In this document: piece after piece, positions 1-6,373 of the stretch
How positions within the stretch are numbered: the first letter of the stretch is position 1
Layout: every line of letters begins with the position of its first letter
Source: Candidatus Kapaibacterium sp.
Lineage (GTDB): Bacteria > Bacteroidota > Ignavibacteria > Kapaibacteriales > HRBIN21
Length of the DNA stretch: 6,496 nucleotides
NCBI GenBank assembly: GCA_025055465.1
Contig: JANWXA010000112.1
Location: forward strand, 1-6,496
Direction: 5' to 3'
Notes under the pieces: generated by a model
Database searches by the model: none
What the model saw: only the letters and a program-made list of their open reading frames with translations
What the model was told of the DNA's origin: nothing
Program-made: the position numbers and the translations under genes

Positions 1-155
1 AGTACCAACCTTGCAGCCATATTCACGAACCTCACTGTGGAGTGCGGGCTGCCGTCGAGCAGGGGCATATCCCTAAGTGGCGCTACGAGCACTATTGTCG
101 CCTGTGGCTGAGCCTGCCGAAATACGAATACGAATGGCGTACTCGGCGTCGTTAA
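1..155 (+). CDS. rsgA: Ribosome small-subunit-dependent GTPase A, C-terminal end (partial)
   Basis: Only the last 50 codons are present, read from base 3 to the TAA at 153-155; the 5' part lies outside the window. The fragment carries C-S-H-I-H-E-P-H-C, which fits the C-x-H-x5-C half of the RsgA zinc-binding motif. It is followed by the usual helical tail pattern: G-V-R-A-A-V-E-Q-G, then the R-Y-E-H-Y segment. RsgA (YjeQ/YloQ) is a circularly permuted GTPase that acts in late 30S subunit maturation in the cytoplasm. The GTPase and OB-fold domains would be upstream and cannot be checked here. The last residues are basic (RTRRR), and a short tandem AATACG repeat at 121-132 encodes part of the tail. 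The symporter gene starts 4 bp after the stop, so co-transcription is likely although the functions are unrelated. The assignment rests on this short but characteristic motif. Confidence 0.85.
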   Translation, partial: YQPCSHIHEPHCGVRAAVEQGHIPKWRYEHYCRLWLSLPKYEYEWRTRRR

Positions 156-159
156 CGCC
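145..159 (+). promoter_or_regulatory. Small hairpin abutting the symporter start codon
   Basis: GGCGT (145-149) pairs perfectly with ACGCC (155-159) around the 5-nt loop CGTTA. The structure ends at the base before the ATG at 160 and includes the rsgA stop codon. No Shine-Dalgarno-like purine run is visible here. If it folds in mRNA, it would occupy the ribosome landing site of the symporter and could make its translation depend on ribosomes finishing rsgA. The stem is only 5 bp, so it may be chance. Confidence 0.25.
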
Positions 160-2262
160 ATGCTGTGGGGCCTGCATTGGATAGATGCCTTGGTTATCGC
201 CACCTACGTGCTTGCCATCGTTTGGATAGGCTACCGCCTGCGGAAGCGCCAGCAAAGCCAAGAAGATTTCTTCCTGGCGGGGCGCCGCCTACGGACATTC
301 GTGCAGTTCTTCCTGAGTTTTGGGAACGCCACCAACGCTGACCAAGCCGTCGCCATTAGCCGAGAAGTGTTCCGGCAGGGGCTGGGCGGGATGTGGATTC
401 AGTACTTGGTGCTTTTCCTGACCCCCTTCTACTGGTTCATTGCCACGCTATATCGCCGCTCGCGCATTGTAACGCTCAGCGACTTCTTCATAGAGCGTTT
501 CCAAAGCCATCTTTTGGCAAGCCTCTACGCGGGCTTCACAGTGCTGATGGCGATAATCGGCGGGGCGGTAAGCTTCGTCATCGCAGGAAAAACAGCATCG
601 GCACTCCTAATAAAGCCTCCAGCAGCGTACACGGCTGAAGAGCGGCAGCAAGTAGCTCTCTTCGCCGAATATCACCGCCTGCAGGCACAGGACTTAGAAA
701 GCCTCTCTGAGGCCGACCGTCAACGGCTGGTCGAGCTCCACGAGCGAGCGAAGCGAGGCGAACTCCGCAGCATCATCTCCTACGTCGAGCCTACCACCAT
801 CTATCTTTTCTTCGCTGCCGTGGTTGCCCTTTACACCCTCTTAGGGGGCTTTGCTGCCGCCGCCTGGACGAACGTGCTACAGGGATTTCTGATCCTGAGC
901 TTCTCCTGCCTGCTTATCCCCGCAGGAATGCTCGCCGTGGGCGGCTTTTCAGGGCTGCGCGAGCGCCTGCCCGAGCACTTTTTCGCAGTTTTTGGAAATC
1001 CAGCACTGACCGATTACGGCGTGCTGACCGTCATGGCAATGTCATTAGCCAACCTGGTTTCCATTATCGCCTCGGCGCCTCTGGTCCCAATTGCTGGCTC
1101 GGCACAGAGCGAACGAGCTGCACGAGTGGGACTGCTGGGCGGCATGTTTGCTAAGCGCATCGTTATGCTCTTCTGGGCACTCATCGGCCTCGTGGGGGCA
1201 GCTCTCTTCGCCGGACAACTGCATGATCCAGAGTTGCTTTGGGGCAGCCTCATGCGAGAGTTTCTCGGTCCAGGGCTCACTGGACTAATGCTGATAGGGA
1301 TGTTCGCAGCCAATATGTCCACCATGGACACAAATACACTAACGTACGCGGCTCTGTTTGTCCGCAATCTCTACACCCCTCTTGTACCTGGACGTCCCGA
1401 ACACCACTATGTCTTGGTTGGGCGCGTGACCGTTGTCGTCATTCTTTTCGGCGCAGCTGCTGTGGCTCTCTGGGTCAATAATGTGCTGGATTTGTTCAAA
1501 TATTTCATAACGCTGCCGGCAATTTTTGGTGCCCCTATCTGGCTGGGATTTCTGTGGAGGCGGCTGACACGCACAGCCGTTGTTGTGCAGGTTGCCGCAT
1601 GCTTCCTCCTGTATATCGGTATCCCGCACCTATTCCCTGTGCTTCCTTGGACGCGTGCACACCCAGCGCTCACTTTGGAGACAACAGTTCGAATAGAGAA
1701 CATCCATCGGGCAGCCACCGTGGAAGATGTGCAACTGGGACGAGCCCAGAGGGTTGGCGAGCGCATTGAACATACCACGGTTATCCCCCCGACGGGTATT
1801 TTCTTTGAAACCGTATTGCGGGAAAACCCCGCAGACCCGAACTCGCCGCGCGTTGGTCAGGGACGGTTCCACGCTGAGCTGTGGCTGCTCTCGTGTTTCG
1901 GGCTCGACCTCCGACACTGGACAAAGGCCGAACTCAATGCGGCCCGATTTGCCTTCGACGCGCTCTTCCCCTTCGCACTCCTAATTCTCCTGAGTCTGCT
2001 GACACGTCCGATCCCTTCAGAAGCCTTACAGCATTTCTTTGCACGTCTTCGTGTACCTGTACAGCCCACCCCGGAAGCAGACCGACAAGCCCTGGAGTCC
2101 ATTTTACAAGAGCCGGAGCGCGGAGAGGCACTGAAGCTCCTCCCTGGCTCGACATGGGAGATTGGGAAACCGTCGTGGGAGGACATTCTGGGCTTTGGCG
2201 GGGCATGGCTTCTTGTAGGACTTCTGCTGGCAGCCTTATGGGGATTGTCTACTCTGGGGTAG
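160..2262 (+). CDS. Sodium:solute symporter (SSS family), 700 aa
   Basis: An inner-membrane secondary transporter expected to couple Na+ entry to uptake of a sugar, sugar acid or other small organic solute. The protein is very hydrophobic, with more than a dozen likely membrane segments. The family hallmark is A384-N-M-S387-T388-M-D-T: A384, S387 and T388 line up with the Na2-site residues A361/S364/S365 of vSGLT. The early motif around residues 38-66 (FFLAGRRL, then GNATNADQAV) also fits the family. Two features lengthen it beyond the usual 500-600 residues: a charged, helix-prone insert at about 152-208 and a polar loop at about 498-590. A soluble stretch at about 616-675 precedes a final membrane helix at about 677-697. 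ATG 160 is the only usable start, because an in-frame TGA lies at 109-111 with no start codon between. The gene sits 4 bp after rsgA, and its end overlaps the heparinase-like gene, pointing to a shared transcript. Family is secure; the transported solute is unknown. Confidence 0.92.
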   Translation: MLWGLHWIDALVIATYVLAIVWIGYRLRKRQQSQEDFFLAGRRLRTFVQFFLSFGNATNADQAVAISREVFRQGLGGMWIQYLVLFLTPFYWFIATLYRRSRIVTLSDFFIERFQSHLLASLYAGFTVLMAIIGGAVSFVIAGKTASALLIKPPAAYTAEERQQVALFAEYHRLQAQDLESLSEADRQRLVELHERAKRGELRSIISYVEPTTIYLFFAAVVALYTLLGGFAAAAWTNVLQGFLILSFSCLLIPAGMLAVGGFSGLRERLPEHFFAVFGNPALTDYGVLTVMAMSLANLVSIIASAPLVPIAGSAQSERAARVGLLGGMFAKRIVMLFWALIGLVGAALFAGQLHDPELLWGSLMREFLGPGLTGLMLIGMFAANMSTMDTNTLTYAALFVRNLYTPLVPGRPEHHYVLVGRVTVVVILFGAAAVALWVNNVLDLFKYFITLPAIFGAPIWLGFLWRRLTRTAVVVQVAACFLLYIGIPHLFPVLPWTRAHPALTLETTVRIENIHRAATVEDVQLGRAQRVGERIEHTTVIPPTGIFFETVLRENPADPNSPRVGQGRFHAELWLLSCFGLDLRHWTKAELNAARFAFDALFPFALLILLSLLTRPIPSEALQHFFARLRVPVQPTPEADRQALESILQEPERGEALKLLPGSTWEIGKPSWEDILGFGGAWLLVGLLLAALWGLSTLG

Positions 2263-4439
2263 CGGTACTTCTTAGCTATGGCCTCCTTGCTGCACCATAC
2301 CAGCAGTTAGTACGGGAAAGTTACACTGCAGCACTTCGTAATCTTCCCGACCAAATTGCGCTGTGGAGGGCTCACTTCTTCCCACAGGGCACTCAGGAGT
2401 TTCAGCCTCCTCTGGAACCCGCGGCAGTTGCAGGGCTGGCGGCAGCACTGTATGAAGAGAGCCGCAATCTTGCCTATGCCGAGGTTGCCTTCCATTGGTT
2501 GGCCCTCTACGATACGCTGCGGCAGGCATATCCCTCCATGCTGCGCCAGCGCATTCCCCAGTATGCTCAACAGATCCCTCCTGTCCCCGATTTCTTCGCC
2601 TTCCCGGTTTTCTGCCGTGCATACCATCGGATTCAAGCCGCCCTATCCCCTCATCGGCGGAGGTACTTGCAACAGCTCATCGTAGCGAGCGCGCAACACG
2701 CGTTGCACTTCCCCGAGTGGGGGGCAATTAACCGAGCCGTGCTCCGCGCCCTTGGGCTGGAGCTGGCTGCTCAGGCTTATCCAGAAGCTCCCAACGCACA
2801 GCAGTGGCGCTATGTGGCCCGAGCGCTCGTTGCTGAAAGCCGTGAAAGCTGGCCTCTGGAGGATGCGCAGCTCTACTGGGGTATCTGGCTATATGCCCTG
2901 CTGCTCTATGGTGAATGTGCCGACTCCAGTCTCTGGAGCCTACCACAGTTGCCCCTGTTGCTGGAGGCTGCTCTCCAGCTCGTGGCACCCTTCGGTGCCG
3001 TTGCTCCCTTCGGAGATACTCGGAATCCATGGGAAACGGCCGCTGAATTCGTGGCCACCTTTGAGTGGGCAGCTGCTCGATTCCAAAAATCGCAGTATCG
3101 CTGGGCAGCAGCACAGATCACACGGCGATGGCTGCAACCTCGCTCCCCCCTCCCTCCCTATCGCGCGCTCATCCTCTGGGATGCAGCTCGATGGGCTGAT
3201 ACGACGCTTGTCCCCTCTCTACCCGAACCCAGCTTCCTTTGGTGCAGCGACGACGCCATCGTGAAAAAACTGGTCTTCCGGACAGGCTGGGATACGGCAG
3301 ATACATACGTGCTACTCAATTATCGCGATGCCCCCCTTTACGGTTGGCGCATTCAGAAATTTCTCCACCAATCTTTGCCCATCGAGGAAGAGAAGGGATC
3401 GCACGGCCACTCTGATGAGCTATCGCTGGTGTGGTTTCTCCACCGCGGAGCTTTACTGCTGACACACCCAGGTTATCGGGAAGCTGTTCCTTCCGGACCT
3501 TTTGGAGCATACCGAGCAGAATACTTCCACAACCGGGTCGTGGTTCGCCCTGCTAAACCAGGCGCGGGACAATCCCTGTGGGAATTCCTTCGCCATGCTG
3601 GGACACATCGCATCGTACGTACTGTGAAAGTGGATGCCTGGGAATTCCGCCCCTTAGGATATGCCCGCCTTCGGCTTGTGGATGAAGAAGCAGGGTATGC
3701 ATGGGAACGCCTCCTTATTGTGATCCGATCTCCGGTACAGGTGCTTGTGCTAGACCTCGTTCATTTTCTGCGCGATGGGCCTTTCACCGTCGCCCAACTC
3801 TGGCACGGAGGAACTGGCATACGCCACGCTCCAAACCATTGTATGCTGGCAACAGATTCCCTCGGCAGCCTCCGAGGTAACACAGCCTGGATGCTCGATA
3901 TCCGCGGCCTGCCGTACCGTGGGCAGCAGGATACACTTTTCCCCACTCGACGTTTTGGCCAACCAGCAGTTGTCTATGCCCGCTGGCAAACAGGATGGTA
4001 CAGAGCGGGCGAACGTGCTGTCTTCGCCACTCGACTAACACCAGCATACCAGGAAGCACCATACATATCCCAAAGCCAGGACAGCCTCGTCGTGTCCCCA
4101 ACGGGTATTGCCCTTCGTATTGTTGACGGTGATACTATCTGGCTCTTCACGGCACTGTGGGATGTCCTTGCCGGCAGCATCGGCGATGGACGCCGCCCCC
4201 AATATGAAAGTACCCATCGTATGCTCTCTATCGGACCCCTCCGCTCCGATGCTGACTTTGCTTTTGCACGGCAGAGTCCATTGGACCTGCATTGTGGCTT
4301 CGCTTACGGAACGGCCATCTGGTTTGGTGAAAGCCAGCTCTTCCACTCGTTGCCCAATCTCTTCCCATTGCAGTTGGACGGAAGTCCACCGCGGTCAGCA
4401 CGCCTTCAATGGCGTGCATGGGAAACCGAGTCTCCTTGA
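2238..4439 (+). CDS. Heparinase II/III-like protein (putative polysaccharide lyase), 733 aa
   Basis: Heparinase II/III-like enzymes are lyases that cleave uronate-containing polysaccharides by beta-elimination, in the periplasm or outside the cell. Residues 1-19 form an uncharged hydrophobic segment ending LLAA, a plausible signal peptide. Residues about 60-310 are helix-rich, as in the alpha/alpha-toroid domain, including EWGAINRAVLRALG at 160-173. The beta-sandwich domain starts near 345 and shows the family signature: H389-G-H391-S-D393, then ALLLTHPG at 405-412, then Y429-F-H431-N432 followed by VVV. ATG 2238 places the signal peptide at the N terminus and overlaps the symporter stop by 25 bp. 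ATG 2205 is a real alternative that adds 11 residues including an arginine, giving a better n-region. The open frame extends back to 1881, but that part has no family character. Neither start has a clear Shine-Dalgarno. The 3' end overlaps the opposing receptor gene by 34 bp. Family is likely; substrate and activity are unproven. Confidence 0.82.
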   Translation: MGIVYSGVAVLLSYGLLAAPYQQLVRESYTAALRNLPDQIALWRAHFFPQGTQEFQPPLEPAAVAGLAAALYEESRNLAYAEVAFHWLALYDTLRQAYPSMLRQRIPQYAQQIPPVPDFFAFPVFCRAYHRIQAALSPHRRRYLQQLIVASAQHALHFPEWGAINRAVLRALGLELAAQAYPEAPNAQQWRYVARALVAESRESWPLEDAQLYWGIWLYALLLYGECADSSLWSLPQLPLLLEAALQLVAPFGAVAPFGDTRNPWETAAEFVATFEWAAARFQKSQYRWAAAQITRRWLQPRSPLPPYRALILWDAARWADTTLVPSLPEPSFLWCSDDAIVKKLVFRTGWDTADTYVLLNYRDAPLYGWRIQKFLHQSLPIEEEKGSHGHSDELSLVWFLHRGALLLTHPGYREAVPSGPFGAYRAEYFHNRVVVRPAKPGAGQSLWEFLRHAGTHRIVRTVKVDAWEFRPLGYARLRLVDEEAGYAWERLLIVIRSPVQVLVLDLVHFLRDGPFTVAQLWHGGTGIRHAPNHCMLATDSLGSLRGNTAWMLDIRGLPYRGQQDTLFPTRRFGQPAVVYARWQTGWYRAGERAVFATRLTPAYQEAPYISQSQDSLVVSPTGIALRIVDGDTIWLFTALWDVLAGSIGDGRRPQYESTHRMLSIGPLRSDADFAFARQSPLDLHCGFAYGTAIWFGESQLFHSLPNLFPLQLDGSPPRSARLQWRAWETESP
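4398..4417. terminator. GC-rich stem-loop at the convergent gene junction, possible bidirectional terminator
   Basis: GCACGCC (4398-4404) and GGCGTGC (4411-4417) form a perfect 7-bp stem, six of the pairs G-C, around the 6-nt loop TTCAAT. The loop holds the receptor's stop codon (complement of 4406-4408), and the whole stem lies inside the last codons of the heparinase-like gene. It is the strongest inverted repeat at the point where the two transcripts meet. No T-tract follows it on either strand, so it does not meet the classical intrinsic-terminator definition. It may instead act as a 3'-end stabiliser or do nothing. Confidence 0.35.
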
Positions 4440-6373
4440 GGAGTCCACCGCAACTCCAATTCCACCCGCAACGACCGGCCAGGCAGTGGATAGCCGCGCA
4501 CGAGCTCATGGGCTGTATCCAGAACGTTGCGAAAGGCGAGCCGCGCAGTGGCTGCAACTATAGGAGTAGGGGTGTAGCTGTAGCTCAGAACAACATCCGT
4601 GAGAGCATGCGGGGGTAGGCGGCTATCTGGCGCATTGTCCGGCTGACTCCAGCGCTCCCCCACAGCGGTAAGCTGAAGCATGACTTCTGCTGGCGACAAC
4701 GACGCAGTTCCGCGTAGTGCAGCCATAACTACAGGGACATAAGGAAGCTGGTGGCCGTGGGTATACGGATTCCCCGTCAGGTCGGCTACCCTCTGCCACG
4801 TCACCTGGCCAAATAACTGTATCCAGTCCCACACGCGACCAGTAGCGCTAATCTCTACGCCACGACTCCACACACGCCCGATGTTCTGCGCACTCCAGAA
4901 AACTGGGCTGCGCGGAACCGCCAGAATCTGGTCGCGCACCCAAAGCGAGAACAGGTCCGCCCGGAGCTGCACCCCCGTTTCCGGGCGCCATTCCAGGCCC
5001 ATGTTCCACGAACTTGTTCTCTCCGGGCGCAGCTTCGAGTTCCCGAAATTGAAATAGTACAACTCTGCAAAGGCGGGTGGTCGGAAATTCCGACTCCACT
5101 GGAGCTGTAGCCGGAAGCGACCGAACATGCGCTGGAATCCAACCGTAGGGGAAAACCCCGGAGCATATTGTCGGTGCGCCTCCCATCGGACACTACCGAA
5201 GAGCTCCCCAAGACCAATCGTACTCCGAACGAGGGCTGCAAGTCCAGCGCTCTGACGCTCCACTGCATCCTGCCCTTGTGGACGTAACAATGTCCCAACA
5301 ACCGCTTCCCGACGCGCCCCCGCCCAAAATTCAGTGGACATCCCCCAGAGAACACCGCCCCATTTCAGGGACATGGAGGCTTCCCATGCAGTGGCGTCGT
5401 CGTAAGCGCCACGAGGTCCCCAGATCCGAGCCTCCGGATCCCGATACTGTAACCATCCATGCCGCCCTGTCGAACGCCACTCTATCCCAACCGAGGGAAT
5501 GCGCAACCACACCACGGCAAGCAATTCAGACTCGTCCAGCCGGGCTTGCGCAAACTCTACTCGCCCCTGGACAACAGAGCCCGGAACCCCACGCTGGCTA
5601 CGGTTCACAAGACACTGCAGCCCTCCGTGAAACTGCCGCCCTTCGTACACGCCGGCACACAAAAGCGCCAGCCCCATGTAGTCCCCATTCTGCCGCTTTT
5701 CCGTCCGCAGTTCACCAAACTGGCGCGTGCGGAAGGGATAATCGCCCCGCGCAGCCGTGTACTGAAGACCAACTTTTGCAACACTGTGAGCCCCAGTGAT
5801 AGTCCCCTGAATCCCCACCCGTTGCTCGCCAAAGCTGCCCATGCCCAACACAGCACGGAGCAAGGGAAACAATGTTGATGGCACAGTGCGCAGCAGAATA
5901 ATCCCCGAACCGGCGTGGGCCCCGGCAACGGCAGAATTCCCGCCTCCAACAAGCACGAGCTCTTCCACGAATATCGCAGGGATGTTCCCTACGTTGTAGA
6001 TACCATGCAACGCCGTGTTGAGCTGGATGCCTTCCCAGAGCAGCAGCGTTTGCACTGCCCCCAAGCCGCGCACAGAAACAGTTTTCAACCCGCCCATTCC
6101 GCCATAGTCCCGTACGAGGACCCCCGGCAACCCTGTAAGCGCCTCCGCCCCCTGCCATGCCACTTGACGGGCAACTTCCTGCACGGGAACCACCCTGGTA
6201 GGAAGAAACCCCATCTGCTCGGCCAGTGGCTGCCGGGCCTCCACTTCCACCATCGGAAAAGCGTACCGGGCAGTGTCAGCCTTGAGGGAATCCACCAAAG
6301 TTCCCGCCCAAAGGACGTTGAGTACAGGGCAACCACAAAACAACAGCGAGCGCCAAGGCCACATTCCCTTCAC
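4406..6373 (-). CDS. TonB-dependent outer-membrane receptor, 655 aa
   Basis: A gated outer-membrane barrel that imports a scarce ligand such as a cobalamin, metal chelate or oligosaccharide, using TonB-ExbB-ExbD energy. The N terminus (K2, R8, then a hydrophobic run to about 25) looks like a Sec signal peptide. V42-E-V-E-A46 is a candidate TonB box. The plug spans roughly 50-165, with LPGVLVRDYGG at 82-92, VSVRGLG at 99-105, LLWEGIQLN at 111-119, GGGNSA at 143-148 and GSGIILLRT at 155-163. The barrel follows, with FRPPAFAELYY at 430-440, NSKLRPE at 445-451, NVLD at 616-619 and the terminal YPLPGRSLR at 628-636. This is a compact receptor without a carboxypeptidase-like N-terminal extension, closer to BtuB/siderophore receptors than to SusC. 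The start is GTG (6371-6373), supported by its 4-bp GTGA overlap with the preceding stop and a GGAA about 9 nt upstream; ATG at 6364 is possible. Unusually, 12 residues follow W643, where such receptors normally end. Ligand unknown. Confidence 0.9.
   Translation of the reverse strand: MKGMWPWRSLLFCGCPVLNVLWAGTLVDSLKADTARYAFPMVEVEARQPLAEQMGFLPTRVVPVQEVARQVAWQGAEALTGLPGVLVRDYGGMGGLKTVSVRGLGAVQTLLLWEGIQLNTALHGIYNVGNIPAIFVEELVLVGGGNSAVAGAHAGSGIILLRTVPSTLFPLLRAVLGMGSFGEQRVGIQGTITGAHSVAKVGLQYTAARGDYPFRTRQFGELRTEKRQNGDYMGLALLCAGVYEGRQFHGGLQCLVNRSQRGVPGSVVQGRVEFAQARLDESELLAVVWLRIPSVGIEWRSTGRHGWLQYRDPEARIWGPRGAYDDATAWEASMSLKWGGVLWGMSTEFWAGARREAVVGTLLRPQGQDAVERQSAGLAALVRSTIGLGELFGSVRWEAHRQYAPGFSPTVGFQRMFGRFRLQLQWSRNFRPPAFAELYYFNFGNSKLRPERTSSWNMGLEWRPETGVQLRADLFSLWVRDQILAVPRSPVFWSAQNIGRVWSRGVEISATGRVWDWIQLFGQVTWQRVADLTGNPYTHGHQLPYVPVVMAALRGTASLSPAEVMLQLTAVGERWSQPDNAPDSRLPPHALTDVVLSYSYTPTPIVAATARLAFRNVLDTAHELVRGYPLPGRSLRVELELRWTPQGDSVSHARH
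4432..4443. other. Minor stem-loop around the heparinase-like stop codon
   Basis: CTCC (4432-4435) pairs with GGAG (4440-4443) around the loop TTGA, which contains the TGA stop of the plus-strand gene. Only 4 bp pair and no T-run follows, so it is weak on its own. It is listed because it lies 14 bp from the stronger stem-loop at 4398-4417. Confidence 0.15.

Larger units (their letters stand above)
4383..4451. repeat. 10-bp direct repeat bracketing the convergent gene ends
   Basis: AGTCCACCGC occurs at 4383-4392 and again at 4442-4451, 59 bp apart. The two copies flank the 34-bp overlap of the two converging genes. On the minus strand the second copy encodes the end of the receptor's last beta strand (the C-G-G-T-G-G-A-C-T codons for R-W-T). 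On the plus strand the first copy encodes part of the heparinase-like C terminus. It could be the footprint of a small local duplication or simple coincidence. Confidence 0.3.

Noticed and set aside
1339..2186. Several minus-strand open frames of 90-123 codons inside the symporter
   Set aside because: All are antisense to an unbroken, well-supported membrane protein, rich in R, S and C, and mutually overlapping.
1881..2237. Long in-frame upstream extension of the heparinase-like gene (start at 1881)
   Set aside because: It lies wholly inside the symporter in another frame. The translation is rich in R, S, P and T with no domain character, and the signal peptide and family homology begin near 2238.
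5278..5878. Two long open frames on the plus strand opposite the receptor gene (5278-5799 and 5459-5878)
   Set aside because: They are rich in P, R, H, Q and T, as expected of antisense shadow frames in GC-rich coding DNA. They lack motifs, and the minus strand encodes a clear receptor barrel there.
6326..6373. Possible lipoprotein signal in the receptor N terminus (L-F-C-G-C)
   Set aside because: The residue at -3 to the second Cys is Phe and at -2 is Cys, which does not fit a lipobox. TonB receptors use ordinary signal peptides.
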